Part shown: positions 8,581-17,800 of the stretch, piece by piece
How positions within the stretch are numbered: the first letter of the stretch is position 1
Layout: every line of letters begins with the position of its first letter
NCBI RefSeq assembly: GCF_017498545.1
Contig: NZ_CP071793.1
Span: forward strand, 8,612,256-8,676,255
Source of the DNA: Sulfidibacter corallicola
Lineage (GTDB): Bacteria > Acidobacteriota > Holophagae > Acanthopleuribacterales > Acanthopleuribacteraceae
Direction: 5' to 3'
Length of the DNA: 64,000 bases
The notes under the pieces: generated by a model
Seen by the model: only the letters and a program-made list of their open reading frames with translations
What the model was told of the DNA's origin: nothing
Database searches by the model: none
Made by a program: the position numbers and the translations under genes

Positions 8581-8607
8581 ACGCCCATCCAGACCAAGGA
8601 AGAACTG

Positions 8608-9321
8608 ATGACCGATCCAAATGCGCTGATACAATTGGAAAACCTCGAAAAGGTGTACTACACCGCCGAGCTGGAAACCCATGCGCTCTGCGACGTCAAC
8701 CTGACCATTCGCCGTGGGGAATTCGTGACCGTCACCGGTCCCTCGGGCTGCGGAAAAAGCTCCCTGCTCTCCATCCTCGGCCTACTCGACACGCCCACAC
8801 GTGGCGATTTCACGCTCGCCGGCAAGTCCGTGGCACGGTTGCGCCGCAACGAACGCGCGCACTTCCGCAACCGGGAGATCGGGTTCATATTTCAGGCCTT
8901 CAACCTCATCGGCAGCATGTCCGTAAGCGAAAACGTCGCGCTTCCACTGATGTATCGAAAGCTCTCACGAGACGAACGCGGGCGCCGTGTAGACGATGCG
9001 CTCGAGAAGGTGGGAATGGCGCACCGACGCGATCATCGTCCCTCCCAACTTTCCGGCGGGCAACAACAACGCGTCGCCGTCGCGCGGGCGCTCGCGGGAG
9101 ATCCCGCCATTCTGCTGGCCGACGAACCCACCGGTAACCTGGATTCGAAGAACAGCGTCATGATCATGGAGCTGCTCTGCGACTTGCACCGGGAAGGCGC
9201 CACGATTTGTATGGTGACCCACAATCCGGATTTCGTGGCCTACGCCCAACGTCGAATCGCCTTGCTCGACGGTCGCGTCGTGGCGGATGAAATCACCGCA
9301 ACCGCGGCAAGAGGTGCCTAG
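8608..9321 (+). CDS. ABC transporter ATP-binding protein (MacB/LolD type)
   Basis: A 237-residue stand-alone ATPase. Walker A is GPSGCGKSS, the Q-loop lies in NREIGFIFQAFNLIGSMSV, the signature is LSGGQQQRVAVARAL, Walker B with catalytic Glu is AILLADEPTGNLDS and the switch His is in MVTHNP. The insert and EPTGNLDS are typical of the MacB/LolD/FtsE group, which power mechanotransmission-type exporters. A GGAAG-like ribosome site precedes ATG 8608. The gene stop at 9319-9321 is one base before the permease ATG, so the two are translationally coupled and form the pump with the adaptor upstream. Confidence 0.95.
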   Translation: MTDPNALIQLENLEKVYYTAELETHALCDVNLTIRRGEFVTVTGPSGCGKSSLLSILGLLDTPTRGDFTLAGKSVARLRRNERAHFRNREIGFIFQAFNLIGSMSVSENVALPLMYRKLSRDERGRRVDDALEKVGMAHRRDHRPSQLSGGQQQRVAVARALAGDPAILLADEPTGNLDSKNSVMIMELLCDLHREGATICMVTHNPDFVAYAQRRIALLDGRVVADEITATAARGA

Positions 9322-9322
9322 C

Positions 9323-11734
9323 ATGTTGGAACGATTGTGGATGGAATTTCGGATCGCTTTTCGTGCCCTGATCGCGAAGCCGATCCTCTCCCTGGTGATA
9401 TTGACGACGCTTGCCTTGGGGATCGGCGTCAATACCGTCATCTTCAGTTTTCTCAATGGGATCCTACTCGAGCCGTTGCCCTTTCCCGAACCCGACCGGC
9501 TCATGTTGATTCAGGCCAAGCGCGGCGGCGAACGGAGCGGTCTCAATCTTTCGGATTTCGAATTGTTGCGGAAAGAGTTCGACATCTTCGAGGATGTCGC
9601 CCGATTCTTCGACCCCACCGGCGGTTATAACATCAGCAACGACGGTCGTCCGCCCGAAGAGGTCCGGGCCATGCTTTGCACCCACGAACTCTTTCGCGTT
9701 TTGGGGATTCCGCTGCTTCACGGCGGGACCTGGGAAGAGGCGAACGACCGCTTCAGAAACCACAGCGTGGTCCTGAGCCACGAGCTGTTTATGCGACGTT
9801 ACGGCGGCGATCCCGCGGTGGTCGGGACCAAACTCACCCTGGACGCTTTTCACGGCTACCACGTGTACGGGGTGCTGGATCCGCGGATCGACTTTCCCGG
9901 CCAAATCGAACTCTACCGCTCCATGGCCTTCGTCGATATGGATTTCGAATCCCGCCACCGGTTCAACACGTTTGCGGTGGCCCGTCTCAAACCCGGCGTG
10001 CGGCCCGAGGATGCGGCGCAAATGCTGGCGGCATGGGGTGAGCGCCTAACCCAACGGTGGCCGGACTCCCATGCAAGCCTGGAAGTGGAAGCCATACCCC
10101 TCAAGCAGTTGTTCACGGGCGAAGTCAAACCCTACCTGGTGCTGCTTAGCGCGGGAGTATCCCTGGTGTTGCTGCTGGCGTGCGCCAATGTCTGTGGCCT
10201 GCTGCTGATCCGGAACAACGAGCGCGCCGGCGAAATGGCGATTCGTGCCGCGCTCGGCGCCACCCGCATGCAGTTGATTCGCGAACAATTATGGGAGGGC
10301 CTGCTGTTGGCGCTCGTCGGTGGCCTGATCGGATTGCAACTGGCAATACACGGCGTCGACTTTTTGATCGACATCATTCGGGCCGACCTTCCGTTTTGGA
10401 TGAAAATTCGAGTTGACGGCGAAGTGTTGACCTATTCGCTGGTGATCACGTTGCTTACGGCGTTGACCTCCGCGGCGGCAGGTTATTTCAGCACCCGGGA
10501 AGACCGGTTGGCCGAGCACCTCAAGGACAGTTCCAATTCACTTGTGAACCAACGCCGGGCGGGTTTGGGCCAAATGATCGTGGGCGCAGAAGTCATGCTC
10601 GCCACGCTGCTCCTGATCGCCTCCGGCCTGATGGTGAAAAGCTTCAAACGCATGCTGGACGTTCCCCTGGGTTTTGACTACGAGAACGTGACCACTTTCA
10701 GTATTTTCCCGTCTTGGGGGACTTATGGGAAAGTGGAAAAAAAGCACATGCTCTTCAACCGGCTAGTGGAGGAATTGTCGGCAATTCCCGAGGTCGAAAG
10801 CATCGCCATGAACACGAGACCCCCTTTCGTTCTGGAGAACCCCGTCGTGTTCACCATCGAAGGCCAAGATCTGGCAGCACATGGCGAAAACCCCGCCGTT
10901 CAATTGGAAACCGTTTCCATCGATTATTTTCGAACCCTCGGGATCCCATTGCATCGCGGCCGCAACTTCGACAAGACCGATTTGATCGACGCCCCGCCAA
11001 CCGCGATTGTCAGCCGCGATTTCGCAAACCGAATGTGGCCGGGCGAAAATCCATTGGGGAAACGCTTGAAGCTCTCCCATCCCGACAGCCAAACGCCCTG
11101 GCGTACGGTGGTCGGGGTGGTGGAGAATGTGCGGCATTCCGCGTATTCGGTCCAAGATCTCACCGTCTACCTCCACCAACTGCAATCGCGGCAAAGCAAC
11201 TACATGGTATTCATCAAATCGCGCTTGGGGACGGCGGCCATTGAAAAATTGGCGAAAGCACGGATGCACGACATCGATCCGGAACAGTCCATCTTCGATT
11301 TTCGGCCCTACGGTGATTTCATAGCCAAAGGCTTGTGGCGCAAACGCTTGGCTACGAACCTGTTTGCCATCTTCGGCTTGCTCGCCCTCGTCTTGGCCGC
11401 GATCGGTAATTACGCCATGATGGTCTATAACGTTCGGCAACGTCGCCGGGAAATAGGGATCTGCATCGCTCTGGGGGCTCCTGATCAGCGGATCATCGGC
11501 GAAGAGCTGGCCGATGCCCTGAAAATCGGGATCGTGGGAATCCCTGCGGGCTTGTTGGCCGCCGTTCTTAGTGTAAGATATTTGGCGGAGATGTTATACG
11601 GCGTCGAGACCCTGGATGCGATGGTATTTTCCGGCGTTCCACTGATTCTCTTCCTGATAATCTTCGCGGCCGCCTTTTTGCCCGCCTTTTCGGCGAGTCG
11701 CATCAATCCCGCGATCCTGTTGAGGAATCAATGA
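9323..11734 (+). CDS. Duplicated MacB/FtsX-type ABC permease (ADOP-like)
   Basis: The 803-residue protein has two MacB_PCD/FtsX halves: a first TM (IAKPILSLVILTTLALGIGV), a large periplasmic domain, then a three-TM FtsX block beginning LVLLSAGVSLVLLLACANV; then another TM (MIVGAEVMLATLLLIASGLM), a second periplasmic domain (NPLGKRLKLSHPDSQTPWRT) and a final FtsX block (FAIFGLLALVLAAIGNYAMM, ending SASRINPAILLRN). This doubled architecture is what has been called acidobacterial duplicated orphan permease; unlike many of those it sits with its own ATPase and adaptor. ATG 9323 follows AAGAGG by 8 bases. The substrate is unknown; antibiotics, lipids or peptides are typical for the family. Confidence 0.92.
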   Translation: MLERLWMEFRIAFRALIAKPILSLVILTTLALGIGVNTVIFSFLNGILLEPLPFPEPDRLMLIQAKRGGERSGLNLSDFELLRKEFDIFEDVARFFDPTGGYNISNDGRPPEEVRAMLCTHELFRVLGIPLLHGGTWEEANDRFRNHSVVLSHELFMRRYGGDPAVVGTKLTLDAFHGYHVYGVLDPRIDFPGQIELYRSMAFVDMDFESRHRFNTFAVARLKPGVRPEDAAQMLAAWGERLTQRWPDSHASLEVEAIPLKQLFTGEVKPYLVLLSAGVSLVLLLACANVCGLLLIRNNERAGEMAIRAALGATRMQLIREQLWEGLLLALVGGLIGLQLAIHGVDFLIDIIRADLPFWMKIRVDGEVLTYSLVITLLTALTSAAAGYFSTREDRLAEHLKDSSNSLVNQRRAGLGQMIVGAEVMLATLLLIASGLMVKSFKRMLDVPLGFDYENVTTFSIFPSWGTYGKVEKKHMLFNRLVEELSAIPEVESIAMNTRPPFVLENPVVFTIEGQDLAAHGENPAVQLETVSIDYFRTLGIPLHRGRNFDKTDLIDAPPTAIVSRDFANRMWPGENPLGKRLKLSHPDSQTPWRTVVGVVENVRHSAYSVQDLTVYLHQLQSRQSNYMVFIKSRLGTAAIEKLAKARMHDIDPEQSIFDFRPYGDFIAKGLWRKRLATNLFAIFGLLALVLAAIGNYAMMVYNVRQRRREIGICIALGAPDQRIIGEELADALKIGIVGIPAGLLAAVLSVRYLAEMLYGVETLDAMVFSGVPLILFLIIFAAAFLPAFSASRINPAILLRNQ

Positions 11735-11776
11735 TGCTCGCTTGTCGACACAGGACGATCATGAAAAGGCGCGGCC

Positions 11777-13150
11777 GTGTCTGATTCCCGCCGGCCGAGG
11801 CTTCTTGTGGTCGACGACCATGCCAAGGTCCTTCGCGCTTTGGGACTGCTGTTCAAACGCGAGGGTTTTGGCTGTCGCTCTGCGACCGATCCCACTGCGG
11901 CTCTTGATTTGTGCAGGAACGAAACCTTTGATTTGGCATTGATCGATCTCAACTTTACCCGGGACACCACCAGTGGGGAAGAGGGCTTGAACCTTTTGTC
12001 GGCGATCCGCACCCTGGATCCGGAAATGCCCGTGTTGGTGATGACGGCCTGGGCGCAAATCTCGTTGGCGGTGGAGGCAACTCGCCGCGGTGCCGCCGAT
12101 TTTATCGAAAAGCCCTGGAGCAACGACCGCTTGCTCCAGATCGTGAACACGCAACTCGAGTTGTCCCGGACCCGCTCGCGGAACCGCGGTCTTCAGGCGA
12201 CCGCCCGCTTGCTCGGCGGGACCGACGAACCGCTGTTGTCCGAGGATCCCGGTTTCAAGAAGGTCATGTCCCTGCTGGACAAGGTCGCGCCCACCGATGC
12301 CAACATTCTCATCACCGGTGAGAACGGCACGGGCAAGGGGATGGTCGCGCGCCGGGTGCACCGCCGCTCGCCCCGCGGCGCGGCGCCGCTGATTTCCGTC
12401 AATATGGGCGCCATTCCCGAGAGTCTGTTCGAAAGCGAAATGTTCGGTCATATCAAGGGCGCGTTTACCGGCGCTCTGGAAAGTAGACCGGGCAGGTTCG
12501 AGATCGCCGAGGGGGGGACGCTTTTTCTGGACGAGATCGCTACGATTCCCATCTCCCAACAACCCAAGCTGCTCCGAGTGCTGGAGACCGGCGAATTCGA
12601 GCCCGTGGGTTCCTCACGCACACACCGCGCCGACGTACGCCTGATCTCCGCGACCAACGCGGATTTCCCGGAACTGATCGCCGCGGGCCGTTTCCGCCAG
12701 GACCTTTTGTTTCGATTGAACACCATCGAGGTTCATTTACCGCCCTTGCGTGACCGCGGCGACGATGTTCTCGTCCTGGCCGAGCACTTCCTGAAGGAAC
12801 TGGCAACCCGCTATAACCGCCGGTTTCAAGGTTTCGCGCGCGGGGCGATGAGCCAACTCCAGGCCTACGACTGGCCGGGGAACGTACGCGAACTCAGACA
12901 TGTGATCGAGCGCGCCGTTCTCGTGGCTGCGGGGCCGGTGATCGAGGCCGGCGATCTCGCGCTGCAAACGGCTTTAAGACGGCCAGGGCTGGACGGCATG
13001 ACGCTCGCCGAAGCGGAGAAGTATCTCATCCAAACCACCCTGGACCGGTTCGGCGGTAACGCGGTTAGAGCCGCCGAGGCATTAGGTGTCAGCAAAAGCG
13101 CAATCTACCGACGCATGGAAAAGCACGGGCTCGGCAAAGGCAGCGCCTGA
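11777..13150 (+). CDS. Sigma54-dependent response regulator (NtrC family)
   Basis: A 457-residue activator. The receiver domain (residues about 8-125) has acidic residues in LLVVDDHAKV and phosphoacceptor Asp in LALIDLNFTRD. The AAA+ domain (about 155-390) has Walker A GENGTGKGM, the sigma54-contact loop as GAFTGA (in HIKGAFTGALES), Walker B GGTLFLDEIAT and the arginine finger region FRQDLLFRLN. A Fis-type HTH closes it (GNAVRAAEALGVSKSAIYRR). It binds upstream DNA as an oligomer and remodels sigma54 polymerase. Start is GTG 11777. Its stop overlaps the kinase ATG (TGATG). Because it lies in the operon headed by a sigma54-type promoter, it most likely activates its own operon. Confidence 0.93.
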   Translation: MSDSRRPRLLVVDDHAKVLRALGLLFKREGFGCRSATDPTAALDLCRNETFDLALIDLNFTRDTTSGEEGLNLLSAIRTLDPEMPVLVMTAWAQISLAVEATRRGAADFIEKPWSNDRLLQIVNTQLELSRTRSRNRGLQATARLLGGTDEPLLSEDPGFKKVMSLLDKVAPTDANILITGENGTGKGMVARRVHRRSPRGAAPLISVNMGAIPESLFESEMFGHIKGAFTGALESRPGRFEIAEGGTLFLDEIATIPISQQPKLLRVLETGEFEPVGSSRTHRADVRLISATNADFPELIAAGRFRQDLLFRLNTIEVHLPPLRDRGDDVLVLAEHFLKELATRYNRRFQGFARGAMSQLQAYDWPGNVRELRHVIERAVLVAAGPVIEAGDLALQTALRRPGLDGMTLAEAEKYLIQTTLDRFGGNAVRAAEALGVSKSAIYRRMEKHGLGKGSA

Positions 13151-14502
13151 TGCGCAGGCCGGGATTGGAATTCCAGTTGGCCGGCCTGTGCTTGTTGCCC
13201 GGTGGAATCGCTGGGGCTGCGCTCGCTTTCGAATACGTCAGCCATCACTCGCGCTCACCCGTCTTTTGGCCGCTACTCGGCGGCCTGGCGGCGGCATGCC
13301 TGGTAACCGCCCTCGTGGTGATTTACAAGGTCCGCCATGCGTTCGGAACCTTGATCAACCTTCTGGGATCGCTCCGAGAAGGCGAATACGCCATTTATGG
13401 CAGGATCCGATCTCCGGGAAGTCCCTTTGACGCGGTCTTGGCCGAAATCAACGGCCTGACCGCGATTTTGAAAGAGCAGCGTTTGGGTGAGCAGGGTGCC
13501 TTGTTGTTGCTGGACAGGGTGATTCGCGAGATCGACGCCGCGGTGATTGTCTTCGATCAACACCGCATCATTCAAAGGACGAATCCGGCGGCGCAACGAA
13601 TGTTCGGCCAAAATAAGTCTGTCCTCGAAGGTAAATCGGCGGGCGCGCTCGGCCTGACCGAATTTTTGAAGGAGGAAGGCCGGCGGCTGGTCACCCATGA
13701 TTTCGCCGGTGAGACCGGGCGCTGGGAAATATCGTGTCGACGTTTTAAAGAGAAGGGCCTGGTGTACACCTTGCTGATGGTGGGAAACCTCAGCGCGGTC
13801 CTGCGCGAAGAGGAACGCCGAGCCTGGAAAAAGTTGATTCGGGTATTGGGACACGAATTGAACAACGGCTTGGCCGCCATCCACTCCACGGCGGACACAC
13901 TCCACGGCTGGGCGGCCCATCCCCGGGGTGAACCCCTGCCAAACGAAGACTTGTTGAGCGGTTTATCCGAAATCATCAACCAATCGGCGGATCTATCCCG
14001 CTTTCTCAACGGCTACACCCGCCTGGCCAAACTTCCCCCACCAGAAATGTGTTCGTTGGACTTGCCGAGCCTGATCCGCCGATTGGTAAAGCTCTTCCCC
14101 GACGTAGAAATCGACATCCAAGCCCCGGAAACCTTGGAAACCAAAGCCGACGAGGGCCAACTCATGCAAGCGGGCCTCAACCTTCTCAAAAACGCCGTGG
14201 AGGCGACGACCCTAAGGGAGGGTCGGGTGGAGATCCGGCTGACGGGCAACCGTGAAACCGCAACCGTCCAGATCATCGACGAAGGGGAGGGCATCCAAAA
14301 CCCGGACAACCTCTTCACACCTTTTTACACCACCAAACCCAAAGGCGCGGGCATCGGACTACTCTTGAGTCGAGAAATCATCGAAGCCCACGGCGGCACG
14401 CTTGAACTGAAAAACCGTGAAAACGCCAAGGGCTGCATCGCGAGCATCACCCTGCCGAGAAACACAAAAAGCCGAAGTCTCGAGTCGCATGATGAAGCCT
14501 GA
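13150..14502 (+). CDS. NtrY/AtoS-like membrane sensor histidine kinase
   Basis: The 450-residue protein has two TM helices near the N-terminus (about 10-28 and 40-62, WPLLGGLAAACLVTALVVIY), an approximately 45-residue linker, a PAS domain (LLLDRVIREIDAAVIVFDQH, then IIQRTNPAAQRMFGQ), a HisKA-like helix with His in RVLGHELNNGLAAIHS and an HATPase_c domain (N box LNLLKNAVEAT, G boxes DEGEGIQNP and KGAGIGLLLSREII). It lacks a sizeable periplasmic domain, so it probably senses the membrane or cytoplasm. It overlaps the regulator gene by one base and is its cognate kinase. It is the last gene of the efflux operon; pump activity or substrate load could be the signal (inference). Confidence 0.92.
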   Translation: MRRPGLEFQLAGLCLLPGGIAGAALAFEYVSHHSRSPVFWPLLGGLAAACLVTALVVIYKVRHAFGTLINLLGSLREGEYAIYGRIRSPGSPFDAVLAEINGLTAILKEQRLGEQGALLLLDRVIREIDAAVIVFDQHRIIQRTNPAAQRMFGQNKSVLEGKSAGALGLTEFLKEEGRRLVTHDFAGETGRWEISCRRFKEKGLVYTLLMVGNLSAVLREEERRAWKKLIRVLGHELNNGLAAIHSTADTLHGWAAHPRGEPLPNEDLLSGLSEIINQSADLSRFLNGYTRLAKLPPPEMCSLDLPSLIRRLVKLFPDVEIDIQAPETLETKADEGQLMQAGLNLLKNAVEATTLREGRVEIRLTGNRETATVQIIDEGEGIQNPDNLFTPFYTTKPKGAGIGLLLSREIIEAHGGTLELKNRENAKGCIASITLPRNTKSRSLESHDEA

Positions 14503-14710
14503 ATTCCGATTGTCGGGGCGGCGACTTTCGAGAAACCACCGCTTTCTGGTTCGTCTTTGGCCAAAAAGTCCGTCCACGGATCAAACCGCTGGCCCGGTTC
14601 GCGTTGATACCCGTTTGTATGGAGAACCTGTCGGTTTCGAGGCATTGCTTCAAAAAACCGCTGATGTCGGATGGGCACTGCCCGGAAATTCGAAGGGTCA
14701 CGTCGACGAA

Positions 14711-14744
14711 GCGTGTCGCGGAGGCATGGCCTACCGCGACACGC
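14711..14744. other. Strong hairpin between convergent genes
   Basis: Eleven perfectly paired bases (gcgtgtcgcgg / ccgcgacacgc) enclose a 12-base loop that can itself pair (aggc/gcct). It lies between the 3' ends of the kinase gene (plus) and katG (minus). No T-run follows on either strand, so it is not a classical intrinsic terminator but may act as an mRNA 3' end for both genes. The remainder of 14503-14769 shows no gene. Confidence 0.45.
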
Positions 14745-14769
14745 GAGTACAGTTACGGGTTCGATCGCC

Positions 14770-17004
14770 TCAGAGGTCGAAGCGGTCCGAATTCATGACC
14801 TTGGTCCAGGCCGCCACGAAGTCCCGCGCAAACTTCTCTCTCGAGTCCTCGAACGCGTAGACCTCGGTCACCGCGCGCAGTTCCGAATTGGAACCGAAGA
14901 TGAGATCGACCGGGGTGGCCGTCCATTTGAGCTTGTTCGTGGCCCGATCGTAACCCTCGTAAACTCCCTCGGAAGAGGCCGACTTTTTCCACTTGGTGGA
15001 CATGTCCAGCAGGTTCACGAAGAAATCGTTACTCAGGGTTCCTGGCCGGTCGGTGAAGACACCGTGCCGCGATTGGTCGGTATTGGCGTTCAGCGCCCGC
15101 ATGCCGCCCACCAGAACGGTCATCTCGGGTACCGTGAGGTTCAGGAGGTTGGCCTTGTCGACGAGCATCTCCGCCGGAGAGCGGTAATTGCCGGCAGCGA
15201 AGAAGTTGCGGAAACCGTCCGCCTTCTGCTCGAGTTCATTGAAGGAGGCGACGTTCGTCTGTTTTTGGGATGCGTCCATTCGACCAGGAGTGAAGGGTAC
15301 CTTGACGTTTTTGTATCCGCCGTCCTTGGCGGCCTTCTCGATGGCCGCGGCGCCGCCCAGGACGATCACATCCGCCAGGGAGACCTTCTTCCCCCTGGAA
15401 AGCGATTTCTGGAAGCTCGTTTGGATTTTTTCCAATTTGTCCAGAACCTTGGCCAGTTCTTGCGGGCTGTTGGCCTCCCAGTCTTTTTGGGGCGCCAAGC
15501 GAACGCGTGCGCCATTGGCGCCACCGCGCATGTCACTGCCGCGGAAGCTGGATGCGGATGCCCAGGCCGTTCTGACGAGCTCGGGTACGGTCAAACCCGA
15601 ATCGAGGATCCTGGCTTTGAGTTTTTCCACCTCTTTTGCATTGATCAGCTTGTGGTTCTGTTTGGGAACCGGGTCTTGCCAGGCCATTTCCTCTCTTGGC
15701 ACTTCGGAACCGAGATAGCGCGCTCGCGGACCCATATCGCGGTGGGTCAGTTTGAACCAGGCCCTGGCGAAGGCCTTCTCGAATTCCTGGGGATTGTCGA
15801 GGAAACGCTTGGAGATTTTCTGGTAACTGGGGTCGAATCTCAGCGAAAGGTCGGTCGTGAGCATGATCGGCGCGTGGAATTTTCCTTGGACATGCGCATC
15901 GGGAACGTTTTTGATGGACTCATCGGTGGGCACCCATTGGATCGCACCCGCAGGGCTCCTGGTTTGCTTCCACTCGAATGCGTACAGGTTCGTCAGGAAC
16001 ATGTGTGTCCAGCGGGCCGGTGCGGAAGTCCATGCGCCCTCCAGGCCACTGGTAAAGGTGTCCTCGGCCTTGCCTTTGCCGGCGGTGTTCTTCCAACCGA
16101 AGCCTTGTTCCTCGGTGGGGGCGGCCGCGGGTTCGGCGCCGACATGTTTGGCTTTGTGGGCGCCGTGAGCTTTTCCGAAGGTGTGGCCGCCGGCGATCAG
16201 CGCGACCGTTTCTTCGTCGTTCATGCCCATGCGACCGAAGGTCACGCGAATGTCGTGAGCGGCCGCAAGCGGATCGGGATTGCCGTTGGGGCCTTGGGGA
16301 TTGACGTAGATCAGACCCATTTGGGTCGCGGCCAACGGGCGGTCCAACTTCCGATTGCCGCTATGGCGCTTGTCACCTTCAAATTTGGCTTCCGGTCCCC
16401 AATAGACCAGATCCGGCTCCCAGTCGTCTTCGCGGCCTCCGGCAAAGCCGAGCGTTTTGAAGCCCATGTTTTCCATGGCCACGTTGCCCGTCAACACAAT
16501 CAGGTCCGCCCACGAAAGATTGCGACCGTATTTCTGCTTGACCGGCCAGAGCAACCGGCGGGCCTTGTCCAGGTTGGCATTGTCCGGCCAACTGTTGAGG
16601 GGGTCGAACCGCATTTGGCCGCCGGCGGCGCCACCGCGACCGTCGGCCGTCCGGTAGGTACCCGCGCTGTGCCACGCCATGCGAATGAAGAACGGCCCGT
16701 AGTTGCCATAATCGGCCGGCCACCATGCTTGCGACTCGGTCAGGATGGCGTTGATGTCCTTTTTCACCGCCTTCAAGTCAAGCGTCTTGAACGCGGCGGC
16801 GTAGTCGAATTTCTCGCCATATGGATTGGACGCGGGATCGTGGGCACGCAACGGCGCGAGGTTCAATTGCTCGGGCCACCAGAATTGGTTGGACTTGGCT
16901 TCGCCTTTTTGCGCCGTAGGCCCACCCGCGGTCAGGGGCGTGAGCGAGACGACCAACAAAGACGCGATCAAGGACATTGGTAACAAGTTCCTTCTCTTCA
17001 GCAT
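14770..17004 (-). CDS. katG: Catalase-peroxidase KatG with export signal
   Basis: A 744-residue catalase-peroxidase that degrades H2O2 and organic peroxides with heme b. The distal triad is in FFIRMAWHSAGTYRTADGRG (Arg, Trp, His); the Tyr of the Met-Tyr-Trp adduct is in GLIYVNPQGPNGNPDP and the Met in GRMGMNDEE; the proximal His is in AGGHTFGKAHGAH. The C-terminal peroxidase-like half is complete. The start at 17004 is fixed by AGGAG 7 bases upstream. Unlike common cytoplasmic KatG, the protein begins MLKRRNLLPMSLIASLLVV, an export signal with a twin arginine, so it is probably periplasmic. No OxyR-like gene is adjacent; the LysR gene further upstream seems to belong to another operon. Confidence 0.96.
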   Translation of the reverse strand: MLKRRNLLPMSLIASLLVVSLTPLTAGGPTAQKGEAKSNQFWWPEQLNLAPLRAHDPASNPYGEKFDYAAAFKTLDLKAVKKDINAILTESQAWWPADYGNYGPFFIRMAWHSAGTYRTADGRGGAAGGQMRFDPLNSWPDNANLDKARRLLWPVKQKYGRNLSWADLIVLTGNVAMENMGFKTLGFAGGREDDWEPDLVYWGPEAKFEGDKRHSGNRKLDRPLAATQMGLIYVNPQGPNGNPDPLAAAHDIRVTFGRMGMNDEETVALIAGGHTFGKAHGAHKAKHVGAEPAAAPTEEQGFGWKNTAGKGKAEDTFTSGLEGAWTSAPARWTHMFLTNLYAFEWKQTRSPAGAIQWVPTDESIKNVPDAHVQGKFHAPIMLTTDLSLRFDPSYQKISKRFLDNPQEFEKAFARAWFKLTHRDMGPRARYLGSEVPREEMAWQDPVPKQNHKLINAKEVEKLKARILDSGLTVPELVRTAWASASSFRGSDMRGGANGARVRLAPQKDWEANSPQELAKVLDKLEKIQTSFQKSLSRGKKVSLADVIVLGGAAAIEKAAKDGGYKNVKVPFTPGRMDASQKQTNVASFNELEQKADGFRNFFAAGNYRSPAEMLVDKANLLNLTVPEMTVLVGGMRALNANTDQSRHGVFTDRPGTLSNDFFVNLLDMSTKWKKSASSEGVYEGYDRATNKLKWTATPVDLIFGSNSELRAVTEVYAFEDSREKFARDFVAAWTKVMNSDRFDL

Positions 17005-17503
17005 GGAAAATCTCCTGTTCGTTTTGGTTTTCTGTCGGTTACGGTTGACCCAAAGGTTGTCATTGATTCGAATGGGTGATTTTTGGGGGGAGGCCGCTTG
17101 GCGAACGGTTGGCGAGGCGACTGCGGTGCTCGCTCTCGGGGTCGCGTGGGGGCCGGCAGTAGGGAGGGTTCTTTCGCGAACGGGGACACCAAACGGTGGT
17201 CGCGAAGACCCGCTTTTTTCGATTTCTCGATCCGGCAAAGAAAGCTCCGTGGGATCATTGCGTGACAGCCGATGTGCGGGTGCCGCGAAGCCATTTGCGA
17301 TCGATGGGATGTTGCCGGCGTTCACAAGCATCGGACATGGCGCTTTCTTTGGCTTCGAAACAGATCGAACCCGAGGGGCAGCGCCGGCCTTTCGCTCGTT
17401 CGAGGTCGCCAAGGACCGCATGTTCACCTCCACCAGTAGGTGCCCTGGGTAATGCGACCTTGATGCCGAACAATTAAATATTTTTATTTCAGCGTGTTAG
17501 ATC
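17005..17503. other. Long katG leader / intergenic region
   Basis: No convincing gene. The katG frame stays open upstream to 17433 but lacks a ribosome site and has shadow composition, so it is not taken as coding. The AT-rich stretch at about 17470-17495 is the most promoter-like part for katG on the minus strand. Confidence 0.4.
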
Positions 17504-17528
17504 AAAAATGTGCGTGGTGGCAACCACG
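17504..17528 (-). terminator. Intrinsic terminator, minus strand
   Basis: On the minus strand a 6-bp stem CGTGGT/ACCACG with a 4-base loop (17513-17528) is followed after four bases by TTTTT (17504-17508). It would end minus-strand transcripts from the LysR gene before they reach katG. The interval between it and the LysR stop (17529-17800) has no recognised gene. Confidence 0.5.
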
Positions 17529-17546
17529 AAAAATAATGAAACACCC

Positions 17547-17574
17547 AAATATCGGTGAATGCCCACCGATATTT
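17547..17574. repeat. AT-rich perfect inverted repeat
   Basis: An 11-base perfect inverted repeat (aaatatcggtg / caccgatattt) with a 6-base spacer lies just beside the terminator at 17504-17528. It could be a second terminator stem for the LysR transcript or a protein-binding site. Confidence 0.4.
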
Positions 17575-17800
17575 CGCGGGCCTTGACGAAGATCTCGATT
17601 GTGGCCCTCTTTGGGTTGAGCGTCGATGCGCACCCGGAACGGGCCTTGGGTAGGGGACTCCGCCTCCCGAACGAGGCTACGTCGCTTCGATCGCATTGAT
17701 GACGACATCGATGACCGATCGACTTCGGTTTTAGCGCGCGCGATATCGACGTGCTTGGCGGTCGAGAGCAGGTTTTTGTCGTCTCGGGCTCGACGGCCAA

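Noticed and set aside
14671..16983. Long plus-strand open frame (about 770 codons) opposite katG
   Set aside because: It is antisense to a gene with full KatG motifs, has Gly/Val/Arg shadow composition and no ribosome site; long antisense frames are expected in GC-rich DNA.
17005..17433. N-terminal extension of KatG by about 140 residues
   Set aside because: No ribosome site, no similarity to KatG, and a strong AGGAG plus signal peptide define the start at 17004.
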